Shown here: positions 52,718-60,184 of the stretch, piece after piece | Layout of the letters: the number at the start of each line of letters is the position of its first letter | Numbering within the stretch: position 1 is the first letter of the stretch | Assembly: GCF_027497175.1 (NCBI RefSeq) | Contig: NZ_CP114901.1 | Coordinates: 2,790,001 to 2,854,000, forward strand | DNA: 64,000 nt | Direction of reading: 5' to 3' | Source: Verrucosispora sp. WMMD573 | Lineage (GTDB): Bacteria > Actinomycetota > Actinomycetes > Mycobacteriales > Micromonosporaceae | Position numbers and translations under genes: made by a program | Notes under the pieces: model-generated | What the model was told of the DNA's origin: nothing | What the model saw: the letters and a program-made list of their open reading frames with translations, nothing else | The model's database searches: none

Positions 52718-53215
52718 GTGGACCCGCTCGACCGCATCGACGAACTGATCACCATCGTGGAGCAGGCGCGCTCCGTACCGATGTCGCGCAACAACTGCAT
52801 GGTCGACCGGGGCGAGATGATCGCGGCCCTCGACGAACTACGCGCCGAACTCCCTGCCGACCTGCGCCGCGCCGCCGCTCTGCTGGAGGAGCGGGACAAG
52901 ATCATGGAGGCGGGCAAGCGGGAGGCCGACCGCATCATCAGTGAGGGTGAGGCGGAACACGCCCGCCTGGTCTCGGTGAACGAGATCACCGTCTCCGCCG
53001 AGCACGAGGGCGCCCGGATCATCGCCGAGGCGCGGGCGGAGGCGCAGCGGCTGCGCGAGGAGGTCGACGACTACGTCGACACCGCGTTGGCCAACTTCGA
53101 GCAGTTCCTCACCCGGGCGCTGGCCTCGATAGAGCGCGGCCGGGACAAGATGCATGCGCTGCGGGAGATCGGCACCTTCGCCGGGGACGAGGCGGAGCGC
53201 CCGCTGCCCTTCTGA
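52718..53215 (+). CDS. coiled-coil cell-division protein, SepIVA/DivIVA-like
   Basis: 165 residues, GTG 52718 with ACAGGAGTGAGG. Nearly all helical with charged heptad patterns (LRRAAALLEERDKIMEAGKREADRIISEGEAEHARLVS, EGARIIAEARAEAQRLREEVDDYVDTALANFEQFLTRALASIERGRDKMHALREIG). The N-terminal DELITIVEQARSVPMSRNNCMVDRGEMIAALDELRAELPADLR block and the gene order (upstream of DUF177, rpmF, rnc) match mycobacterial SepIVA (Rv2927c), a DivIVA-family septation factor. A division role is inferred from that homology. Confidence 0.85.
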   Translation: MDPLDRIDELITIVEQARSVPMSRNNCMVDRGEMIAALDELRAELPADLRRAAALLEERDKIMEAGKREADRIISEGEAEHARLVSVNEITVSAEHEGARIIAEARAEAQRLREEVDDYVDTALANFEQFLTRALASIERGRDKMHALREIGTFAGDEAERPLPF

Positions 53216-53383
53216 CCTACCGGGAGGCTGTCGAACGGATCGTCCGCTGCCGGCCGGACTGTCCGCCAGCGCCGGGATCGTCCGCTGCTCCCGGTGCCGG
53301 GACGGCTGGTCACCCCGATTCGACGCTGGAGCGTCCGTCCAGGTAACCTCGTTTGTCGGCCTCTCACCGGCCGGAGTCTGACT

Positions 53384-53947
53384 ATGCCCAAGAACTCACC
53401 CACTTCACTCGACCCCAGGTCGCCGCTGGTCCTCGACACGAGGGAGCTGCCGCGTCGACCTGGTGCTCTGCGTACCGTCGAACGGGTGGTCCCGGCACCG
53501 TCGGACCTCGGCGTGGAGTTGATCGGCGTGCCGGAGGGCGTGGGCCTCGACCTCGATCTGCGGATGGAGTCGGTGTCCGAGGGTGTGCTCGTCTCGGGGA
53601 CCGTCAACGGTCCGATCCAGGGCGAGTGCAGTCGCTGCCTGCGCGAGATCAACGACTCGGTGACGGTGACGATCCAGGAGCTGTACGCGTACGAGAACAG
53701 CACCACGGACGCCACCACCGAAGAGGACGAAGTGGGTCGAATGCAGGGAGACCTGATCGACCTGGAACCGGCGTTGCGGGACGCGGTGGTGCTCGCGCTG
53801 CCGAACAATCCGCTCTGCCGCCAGGACTGCCCAGGTCTGTGCCCCGAATGCGGGGTGCACCGGGACGATCTGCCGGCCGATCACAGCCACCAGCAGATCG
53901 ACCCGCGTTGGGCGGGCCTGTCGCAACTGACCCGTACAGAGGAGTAA
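53384..53947 (+). CDS. DUF177 (YceD-like) metal-binding protein
   Basis: 187 residues from ATG 53384. It has the YceD core: LGVELIGVPEGVGLDLDLRMESVSEGVLVSGTVNGPIQGECSRCLREINDSV, and a zinc-site-like CRQDCPGLCPECGVH near the C-terminus. The family lies upstream of rpmF in almost all bacteria and has been linked to 23S rRNA maturation in plants and bacteria. rpmF starts 5 bases after its stop. Confidence 0.92.
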   Translation: MPKNSPTSLDPRSPLVLDTRELPRRPGALRTVERVVPAPSDLGVELIGVPEGVGLDLDLRMESVSEGVLVSGTVNGPIQGECSRCLREINDSVTVTIQELYAYENSTTDATTEEDEVGRMQGDLIDLEPALRDAVVLALPNNPLCRQDCPGLCPECGVHRDDLPADHSHQQIDPRWAGLSQLTRTEE

Positions 53948-53952
53948 GAACC

Positions 53953-54126
53953 GTGGCCGTCCCCAAGCGCAAGATGTCGCGCAGCAACACCCGGTCCCGC
54001 CGGGCGAACTGGAAGGCCGCGGCGGTCGCGACCGTCGCCTGCCCGCAGTGCAAGTCCGCGAAGCTGCCGCACGCCGCCTGCTCGGTCTGCGGCACCTACA
54101 ACGGCCGCCAGGTCCTTGAGGTCTGA
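53953..54126 (+). CDS. rpmF: 50S ribosomal protein L32
   Basis: 57 residues, GTG 53953. VAVPKRKMSRSNTRSRRANWKA is the L32 start; ACPQCKSAKLPHAACSVCGTYNGRQV carries two CxxC zinc-binding pairs. Structural component of the large subunit. Translationally close to DUF177 and plsX. Confidence 0.97.
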   Translation: MAVPKRKMSRSNTRSRRANWKAAAVATVACPQCKSAKLPHAACSVCGTYNGRQVLEV

Positions 54127-54138
54127 CCCGGACGGCGC

Positions 54139-55209
54139 GTGACGTCTCCGACCACAGGTCGGGCGACGCACACCCCCCGGCGGACGCCCGCAACTCCGGC
54201 CGACGCCGGCCGGCCCAGGCCGGTCGGCGTCGAGACGGAGTCAGGCGTCGCACGGATCGCCGTTGACCTCCTCGGCGGGGACGAGGCTCCCGCCGTCGTG
54301 GTGGACGGCGCTCTGCGGGCGGTGTGCGACGACCCGGACCTGCACCTGCTTCTCGTCGGGCCGACCAGGGCCGCCGGCGCGCTGATCGACGCCCTGGAAC
54401 CGGCACAACGGGACCGGATCACGGTCCGCCCGTCGCACTCCGTCGTCGATATGGCCGACGAGCCCAGCGCGGCACGCGCCGAGACCACCGTCCGCGCGGC
54501 GGTGGCGGCGGTCCGTGCCGGGTACGCCGACGCGCTGGTCTCCGCCGGCTCCACCGGCGCGACCGTCACCGCCGCCGCCCTCGGCCTCGGCCGCTGGCCC
54601 GACGTGCGACGTCCGGCCCTCGCCGCCGCGCTGCCCGCCGTCTCCGGCACCGTCGTCCTGCTCGACGTCGGTGGCTCACTGGAACCGAACCCGGCGACTC
54701 TCGCCCGGCACGCCGCGCTGGGTGCCGCCTACGCCGCGGTCGCCCACGGCGTCGCCGCGCCCCGGGTGGGCCTGCTCTCCGTGGGCACCGAGCCCGGCAA
54801 GGGCGACCGCGCCCGGCGGCTCACCGATCCCATGCTCAGTGCGGCGGCACTGCCCGGCGAGGCCCGTTACGTCGGGCTCGTCGAGGGGTACGACGTCTGC
54901 GTCGGCACGCGGGCCGATGTGGTGGTCACCGACGGTTTCACCGGTAACGTGCTGCTCAAAGCCGTCGAAGGCGCGTACGCCATGGCCGGCGGGACGCCGC
55001 CTGGTGGCGGCGCGCCCAGGGCGGCGGCGCTGCTCGGCGTGGCCGGCACCGTCGTCGTCTGCCACGGTGCCGCCCGCGCCGATGACATCGCCTCCGGCAT
55101 CGCCCTGGCCGCCCACCTCTGGCGGCGCGACGCCACCGAGCGGGTCGCCGCGCTGCTCGCCGCGAACCGCACCGATCGCACGACCGACACCGAGGTACGC
55201 ACATCATGA
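54139..55209 (+). CDS. plsX: phosphate acyltransferase PlsX
   Basis: 356 residues, GTG 54139; the first 37 residues (Pro/Thr/Arg-rich) are beyond the usual family start. PlsX makes acyl-phosphate from acyl-ACP, feeding phospholipid synthesis. The core begins [23 protein letters not shown], equivalent to the family RIAVDAMGGD-AP, though the usual Met-Gly is Leu-Gly. [69 protein letters not shown] are the other signatures. Overlaps rnc by 4 bases. Confidence 0.92.
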   Translation: MTSPTTGRATHTPRRTPATPADAGRPRPVGVETESGVARIAVDLLGGDEAPAVVVDGALRAVCDDPDLHLLLVGPTRAAGALIDALEPAQRDRITVRPSHSVVDMADEPSAARAETTVRAAVAAVRAGYADALVSAGSTGATVTAAALGLGRWPDVRRPALAAALPAVSGTVVLLDVGGSLEPNPATLARHAALGAAYAAVAHGVAAPRVGLLSVGTEPGKGDRARRLTDPMLSAAALPGEARYVGLVEGYDVCVGTRADVVVTDGFTGNVLLKAVEGAYAMAGGTPPGGGAPRAAALLGVAGTVVVCHGAARADDIASGIALAAHLWRRDATERVAALLAANRTDRTTDTEVRTS

Positions 55210-56042
55210 GCAACGACAAGCGTCGGCGGCCGGCAATCGGCCACCTGGAGGCCGCCTTCGGCGTCTCACTGGATCCGGAACTGCTGGAACGTGCCCTCAC
55301 CCACCGTTCGTACGCGTATGAGAACGGCGGGCTGCCCACCAACGAGCGGCTGGAGTTCCTCGGCGACTCGGTGCTGGGCGTGGTGATCACCACCGCGCTC
55401 TTCGAGAACCACCCCGACCTGCCGGAGGGTCAGCTCGCGAAGCTGCGGGCCAGCGTGGTCAACATGCGCGCGCTCGCCGACGTGGCACGCGGCCTGGGCC
55501 CGGACGGGCTCGGCCCCTACCTGCTGCTCGGCAAGGGCGAGGAGACCACCGGCGGTCGGGACAAGGCCAGCATCCTCGCCGACACCCTCGAAGCGTTGCT
55601 CGGCGCGATCTACCTCCAGTACGGCCTGGACACCGCCGCCATCGTGATCCACCGGTTGTTCGACCCGCTGATGGCCGAGTCCGCCGGCCGGGGCGCCGCG
55701 CTGGACTGGAAGACCAGCCTCCAGGAACTGACCGCCGCGCTCGGCCTCGGCGTCCCGGAATACCGGATCGAGGGCACCGGACCCGATCACCTGAAGACCT
55801 TCACCGCCTGGGTGGTGGTCGCCGGCAACCGGTACGGCGGCGCCGACGGACGGAGCAAGAAGGAGGCCGAGCAACGGGCCGCGGAATCGGCTTGGCGGAC
55901 CCTCACCGAGCAGGCTGAGGCGACCGACGACGGCCAGGCCGAGACGATTGCCGACGGCTCGGCCGACGAGCGGGTGAACGCGGCGGTGGACGGCCAGCGG
56001 GACCTGGTGGGCGAGGTCGAAGCCCCGGCCCACCATGCCTGA
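55206..56042 (+). CDS. rnc: ribonuclease III
   Basis: 278 residues, ATG 55206 overlapping plsX. Processes rRNA precursors and structured mRNA. RIII domain: [37 protein letters not shown] (catalytic Glu/Asp), and second metal site [15 protein letters not shown]. dsRNA-binding domain (about 170-240): [59 protein letters not shown]. An acidic about 40-residue C-terminal tail ([20 protein letters not shown]) is longer than usual. Overlaps mutM by 8 bases. Confidence 0.96.
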   Translation: MSNDKRRRPAIGHLEAAFGVSLDPELLERALTHRSYAYENGGLPTNERLEFLGDSVLGVVITTALFENHPDLPEGQLAKLRASVVNMRALADVARGLGPDGLGPYLLLGKGEETTGGRDKASILADTLEALLGAIYLQYGLDTAAIVIHRLFDPLMAESAGRGAALDWKTSLQELTAALGLGVPEYRIEGTGPDHLKTFTAWVVVAGNRYGGADGRSKKEAEQRAAESAWRTLTEQAEATDDGQAETIADGSADERVNAAVDGQRDLVGEVEAPAHHA

Positions 56043-56886
56043 GCTGCCGGAGGTGGAGACCGTCCGGCAGGGTCTGTCCCGCTGGGTCACCGGCCGCCGG
56101 ATCGACAGCGTGGAGGTGCGCCACCCCCGGGCGGTTCGTCGGCATGTGCCGGGCGGGGCGCACTTCGCGGACGTGCTGACCGGCCGGAAGGTGCTCGACG
56201 TCCGTCGGCGCGGAAAGTACCTCTGGCTGCCGCTGGACAGCGGGGACGCCGTCGTCGGACACCTCGGGATGTCCGGGCAACTGCTGCTGCAACCGATGGA
56301 CGCGCCCGACGAGACCCACCTGCGGGTCCGGTTCCGCTTCGACGATGGTGGGCCCGAGCTGCGCTTCGTCGACCAGCGCACGTTCGGCGGGCTCTCGGTC
56401 AGCGAGGGCGGCGGCACGCTGCCGGCGGAGATCGCCCACATCGCCCGCGACCCGCTGGACCCGGAGTTCTCCGACGCGGAGTTCGTGGCCGCGCTGCGTC
56501 GGCGGCGTACCGAGGTGAAGCGGGCGCTGCTCGACCAGAGCCTGATCTCCGGCGTGGGCAACATCTACGCCGACGAGGCGCTGTGGCGGGCCGGGCTGCA
56601 CGGCACCCGGTCCACCGACGCGCTGACCGGCCCGGCCGCCCAGCGGCTGCTCGCGCACGTGCGGGACGTCCTCGGCGAGGCGATCACGGCGGGCGGCACC
56701 AGCTTCGACGCCCTCTACGTCAACGTCAACGGCGAGAGTGGCTACTTCGACCGGTCGTTGAACGCGTACGGACGCGAGGGGCAGCCCTGCCCCCGCTGCG
56801 GCGCCCCGATCCGCCGCGAGGCGTTCATGAACCGGTCGTCCTACAGCTGCCCCCGCTGCCAACCCCGCCCCCGCCCCCGCCCCTGA
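56035..56886 (+). CDS. mutM: formamidopyrimidine-DNA glycosylase
   Basis: 283 residues, ATG 56035. Removes 8-oxoguanine and formamidopyrimidines with beta/delta lyase action. Starts [13 protein letters not shown] (Pro catalytic nucleophile after Met, then Glu), has [16 protein letters not shown] with the conserved Lys, the H2TH region [22 protein letters not shown], and the C-terminal zinc finger [25 protein letters not shown]. Ends in a Pro/Arg tail. It closes the DUF177-rpmF-plsX-rnc-mutM operon. Confidence 0.96.
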   Translation: MPELPEVETVRQGLSRWVTGRRIDSVEVRHPRAVRRHVPGGAHFADVLTGRKVLDVRRRGKYLWLPLDSGDAVVGHLGMSGQLLLQPMDAPDETHLRVRFRFDDGGPELRFVDQRTFGGLSVSEGGGTLPAEIAHIARDPLDPEFSDAEFVAALRRRRTEVKRALLDQSLISGVGNIYADEALWRAGLHGTRSTDALTGPAAQRLLAHVRDVLGEAITAGGTSFDALYVNVNGESGYFDRSLNAYGREGQPCPRCGAPIRREAFMNRSSYSCPRCQPRPRPRP

Positions 56887-56903
56887 CCCCACCCTCCCTT
56901 CCC

Positions 56904-56978
56904 CGCGATCTTGCACTTTCTGCCCCGACGAGAAACACGAAGAGGGGCGTTTCGGCGACGCAAAGCGCAAGATCGACG
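56904..56978. repeat. inverted-repeat element, copy 2
   Basis: CGCGATCTTGCACTTT (56904-56919) and AAAGCGCAAGATCGACG (56962-56978) are near-complementary ends, matching copy 1 at 52509-52582. The surrounding sequence is also roughly complementary: CCCCTGAC (56880-56887) against GTCAGGGG (56993-57000), so the whole mutM / reverse-gene gap, including both stop codons, can fold into one long hairpin. Probably a bidirectional terminator and/or a dispersed element. Confidence 0.65.
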
Positions 56979-56993
56979 AGGAAGGTGGGGGAG

Positions 56994-57836
56994 TCAGGGG
57001 GACGGGCAGGGCAGGCGCCAGGCGTCCAGGGTGCGGTTCTTGCGGATCGAGGCGAAGCCGTAGCCGACGCTTGTCACACAGAACTCGGTGGTGGCGCCGG
57101 TGTACTCCACATGGAACACCGGTTTACCGGCGTCGGCGAAGGGCAGCAGCTTGTCGCACTCGCCGAGCCGTACGCACTCCTCGTTGACGGCGAAGTCGAA
57201 GTCCGGTGCCAGCGCGGTGACCTGCGCCAAGTCGCCGAGCAGGCCGGGGGAGAGGTCGAGCGAGCGGGCCAGCGTGGCGACCCGACGGTTGAACGCCAAC
57301 TGGTCGTCGAACTCCAGCGCGAATCCGGACCGCTGGTCGTAGCCGTCGGCGTCGGCGAACACCACCGCGCCGAAACCCTTGCCGCGGCAGAGCCGGAACC
57401 GGTCGGCCAGCACCGGCCGCAGGACGTCCCACCGGCGTACGTCCAACCAGACGCGCCCGCTGCGCGCGATCGTCGCCCCGCGCACCCGGGCCGGGTAGCG
57501 GTCGGCGTCGGGGTCGGCCGGACGCACCGACCCGATGTGCACCTGGCAGACCAGCCGACGGTCCCGGGAGCGCAACTCGGCGGTCTGTGCGGCGGTGGTG
57601 TCGACCGGGTCCAGGACGAACACGTCCGCCTCGACGTCCGGATCGAGCACTCCGTCCAACTGCCACTGCCACTGCCAGTGCCGCGCCGAGCTGCTCGGCC
57701 AACTGGTCGGCGCCCCGGGCGGGGTGAGGTCAGGCCGACAGGCGGCAGCCGTGACCAGCAGCGTGAACGTCAGGCCGGCCGGCAGCGCCCGGCGGTGCAT
57801 CCACCGCGCCGGTCGCCCGCCCAGGCCGTACCGCAT
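56994..57836 (-). CDS. GH114-like glycoside hydrolase lipoprotein
   Basis: 280 residues, ATG 57836 (Shine-Dalgarno GGAG 6 bases before). A lipobox-like signal peptide, ALPAGLTFTLLVTAAACRPD, suggests a lipoprotein (Cys at about 33). The mature domain resembles family 114 endo-alpha-1,4-galactosaminidases: WQWQWQLDGVLDPDVEADVFVLDPVDTTAAQ, VWLDVRRWDVLRPVLADRFRLCRGKGFGAVVFADADGYDQRSGFALEFDDQLAFNRRVATLARS, and FAVNEECVRLGECDKLLPFADAGKPVFHVEYTG. The family usually has a DN(V/I)DGY segment; here ADADGY. Expected to act on surface or environmental galactosaminoglycan. Convergent with mutM. Confidence 0.8.
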   Translation of the reverse strand: MRYGLGGRPARWMHRRALPAGLTFTLLVTAAACRPDLTPPGAPTSWPSSSARHWQWQWQLDGVLDPDVEADVFVLDPVDTTAAQTAELRSRDRRLVCQVHIGSVRPADPDADRYPARVRGATIARSGRVWLDVRRWDVLRPVLADRFRLCRGKGFGAVVFADADGYDQRSGFALEFDDQLAFNRRVATLARSLDLSPGLLGDLAQVTALAPDFDFAVNEECVRLGECDKLLPFADAGKPVFHVEYTGATTEFCVTSVGYGFASIRKNRTLDAWRLPCPSP

Positions 57837-57949
57837 CGCCAGCTCCGCAGGTCGCGGGGGCGACGTCGGGCCGCCCGAGCCGGTACGCCGGGTCTCGGCG
57901 TACCCACCCGGTCAAACGAGCGCAGACCCGACAAGGACTCGCACTCAGC

Positions 57950-59329
57950 TCAGCGTGGTGCGGCGAACACCTGCGTCCAGTACGGGCCGTTGCTACTCGC
58001 CACGCCGACGCCGATCTCGGTGAAGGCGCAGTTGAGGATGTTGGCCCGGTGTCCGTCGCTGTTCATCCAGGCGTCCATGACGGCCGCCGGCGTCCGCTGG
58101 TTCCAGGCGACGTTCTCACCGTACGTGCGCCAGGCGTAGTCGACCCGGTCGATCCGGTCGCCGGGATCGCTGCCGTCGCTGCCGGTGTGCGACATGTTCC
58201 GGTTGTCGGCCTGGTCCTGGCTGTGCCGCTGGGCCGCGGTCATCAGCTTGTCGTCGATGCTCAGCGCGCCGCATCCGGCCTTCGCCCGCTCGGTGTTGAC
58301 CAACGAGACCACCTCGGCCGCTTCCGAGGCGACGTCGCCGGAGGGCGGCGACGGGCTGGCCGAGGCGGCCCGGCTCGGGCTGCCCTGGCGGTCGGCGCTG
58401 AGCCGGGAGGGGGCCGTGCTGCGCGAGGGCGTGGGCTCGGGCCGGGTCGTCCGGCTCGGTGACGGCGACGCCGTCGCGGTGCTGGGCGAGGCGCTGGGGC
58501 TGGGAGTGGCGCTCGGGCTCTGGCTCTCGGGCAGGTCGAGCGCCAGCGCCGCGTCCTCCTCCGGCGCGGCGGGCGCGCTGGCGACCGGTGCCTCGCCGGC
58601 CGTGGAGTTGGTGGGGTCGTCGTCACCGGGCAGCGCGAGGGCCGCGACGCCGATGCTCACCACGAGGGTGGCGGCTGCGGCCGCGCCACCCATCACCAGG
58701 GGACGCGGCAGCCGGCGGGACCGACGGGCCCGGGTGGTCGGTTCGAGCGGCGGCTCGTCGACCCCGGCCACCTCCCGGTGCCCGGTCTGCGGCCCGTAGT
58801 GAGGGAGGACGACCGGTTCGGCATACGCACTGCTCCGGTCGGGGTACCCGACGGCCTGATCGGCGTACCGGTCGAGCCGATCATCGTAGGCGTACGGGCT
58901 CTCCTGCGGCGACACGTGGTGCGTGGGCCAGTCGGCGGCATGGACGGTGGTGAGGTCGTCGTCGCGGTGGTGCCGCCCGGTCTCCTGGCGGAACGAGCCG
59001 TTTTCCTGGCGAGACGAGCCGGTCTCGTGGTGGAACGAGCCCGAGGTGTCGTACCAGTCCTGACCCGCCGTCGGGTACGACTGCTCCGCCGGCCGGTGCG
59101 CCTCCGTCGCCTGGTAGGACTGCGTGGCGTCGGACCGCCAGTGCTCGGTCGGCTGGTCGCGGTACCACCCGTCGGCCGGGCCCTCCGGATCGTCGCCGAA
59201 CAGGTAGGACGACCGTGGCGCCGGCCGGTCGGTCAACCAGACCGGGTCGTCGGTCGGTGGTTCCGCCCGCCGCGGGGTGTGCTCCGGGTCGATCGGATCA
59301 TTCCAGCCGTGCACGCCTGTCGCCTCCAC
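57950..59329 (-). CDS. membrane-anchored CAP (SCP/PR-1) domain protein
   Basis: 459 residues, GTG 59329. A long cytoplasmic N-terminus (about 1-205), rich in Asp, Ser, Tyr and Gln (low-complexity, including GSFRQETGRHHRDDD), then one hydrophobic segment (PLVMGGAAAAATLVVSIGVAALALPG), a Ser/Pro/Thr-rich stalk (about 240-335: SQSPSATPSPSASPSTATASPSPS), and a C-terminal CAP domain (about 335-459): VSLVNTERAKAGCGALSIDDKLMTAAQRHSQDQADNRNMSHTGSDGSDPGDRIDRVDYAWRTYGENVAWNQRTPAAVMDAWMNSDGHRANILNCAFTEIGVGVA. CAP proteins often bind sterols, lipids or metal; function here unknown. Confidence 0.9.
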   Translation of the reverse strand: MEATGVHGWNDPIDPEHTPRRAEPPTDDPVWLTDRPAPRSSYLFGDDPEGPADGWYRDQPTEHWRSDATQSYQATEAHRPAEQSYPTAGQDWYDTSGSFHHETGSSRQENGSFRQETGRHHRDDDLTTVHAADWPTHHVSPQESPYAYDDRLDRYADQAVGYPDRSSAYAEPVVLPHYGPQTGHREVAGVDEPPLEPTTRARRSRRLPRPLVMGGAAAAATLVVSIGVAALALPGDDDPTNSTAGEAPVASAPAAPEEDAALALDLPESQSPSATPSPSASPSTATASPSPSRTTRPEPTPSRSTAPSRLSADRQGSPSRAASASPSPPSGDVASEAAEVVSLVNTERAKAGCGALSIDDKLMTAAQRHSQDQADNRNMSHTGSDGSDPGDRIDRVDYAWRTYGENVAWNQRTPAAVMDAWMNSDGHRANILNCAFTEIGVGVASSNGPYWTQVFAAPR

Positions 59330-59685
59330 GGGTCAGTTACGGGCCGGGGTGACGCTACGTGTTGTGTCTGAGCAGCAGCAATCTGGCTAAGGAAGAGTTA
59401 AGAGGAGCCTGTACGTCCGGGTGAGGTGTTCGGTGAATCCGGAGCGTAGAGTCGGGGCGTCCGGACAGAGCGTGTCCGCGCCTCGTGGCAGTCCCCCGAG
59501 ACGGGTGTGGCCGACGCCGAGATGATCTACGGCCTGCGTGAACTTGACGAAGCAGGGGCTGTCGGCTCAATATGGTGATGTCGCCAGTCGCGCCCGGCCA
59601 TGCCCAGAAATTGTGGGAATGGTAGTCGCGTTCACATGGGCGCGCGTTGGCCGGCCTCTCCGGCAGCGCACATCAAGGAGTAAAA
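59330..59685. other. 356-base divergent region between the CAP gene and the small coiled-coil gene
   Basis: Holds the promoters of both genes. For the forward gene, TTGACG (59544-59549) with an 18-base spacer and CAATAT (59568-59573) is a reasonable vegetative promoter. For the reverse gene, TTGCTG and TAGCGT with an 18-base spacer (reverse complement of about 59356-59385) is a weaker one. The AT-richer stretch near 59,385-59,405 is otherwise unassigned. No ORF seen. Confidence 0.45.
59544..59573 (+). promoter_or_regulatory. promoter candidate for the small coiled-coil gene
   Basis: TTGACG, 18 bases, CAATAT. The -35 is a 5-of-6 match. The expected transcript leader is about 105 bases. Confidence 0.5.
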
Positions 59686-59880
59686 ATGGCGAAGGCCCTC
59701 TACGGCCACGTAGGTGCGGCGCCCGACCGGCGCCTGCTCGACGAGGTCACCCGACTGCGTGCCAGGGTTCAGTCACTGGAGTTCGAGGTCACGCGGCTGC
59801 GTGCCGAGAACGATCGGCTCGCGGCGGCTGCGGCGGAGGCAGACGATCTGCTTCGTCTGGCCGAGCCCGCGCTGACCTGA
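59686..59880 (+). CDS. small conserved coiled-coil protein
   Basis: 64 residues, ATG 59686 with AAGGAG six bases upstream. MAKALYGHVGAAPDRRLLDEVTRLRARVQSLEFEVTRLRAENDRLAAAAAEADDLLRL: after a short head, a parallel-type coiled coil with Leu heptads. I recognise the head (AKAL-GHVG) and helix pattern from small actinobacterial proteins encoded upstream of smc or in division regions; function unknown. It could pair with other coiled-coil proteins. Confidence 0.75.
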   Translation: MAKALYGHVGAAPDRRLLDEVTRLRARVQSLEFEVTRLRAENDRLAAAAAEADDLLRLAEPALT

Positions 59881-59881
59881 C

Positions 59882-59957
59882 CTACCTGGCCGCCGCAAGG
59901 CGACTGGATCTACCTGGTCGCCGCAAGAGCGACTGGACCCAACTGGTCGCCACAACT
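59882..59957. repeat. degenerate tandem repeats
   Basis: Three adjacent units starting CTACCTGGCCGCCGCAAGGC, CTACCTGGTCGCCGCAAGAG and CCAACTGGTCGCCACAACTG, roughly 28, 29 and 19 bases long, directly after the coiled-coil gene. The middle unit can form a small GTCGC/GCGAC hairpin. No coding sense. Confidence 0.6.
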
Positions 59958-59977
59958 GAATAGCACCACCGCACACA

Positions 59978-60004
59978 GCGCGCCGACACGATGTGCCGGC
60001 GCGC
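59978..60004 (+). terminator. stem-loop after the coiled-coil gene
   Basis: GCGCGCCGACAC (59978-59989) pairs with GTGCCGGCGCGC (59993-60004) at 11 of 12 positions with a 3-base loop. The remaining part of the gap to smc (60005-60184) shows no gene. Confidence 0.6.
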
Positions 60005-60184
60005 AGCTCTGTGCGTAGCCGATCGCCTCGGCCGTTCGGTGCGGCGGCGTGGTCCGGTCGGTGTCCGACGGCCGGCAGGTGGGTCGCGTCGCGTGCGCCA
60101 CCCGGTCCCGGGTTAGTCTGCGGGTTTACCAGGGTCCGCGCAGCCTGGCGACGGTACGGCGGCCACCGGACGAGGATCGAGAAG

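Noticed and set aside
59882..59957. CRISPR-like array
   Set aside because: Three adjacent units of unequal length, no spacers, and no cas genes; just degenerate tandem repeats.
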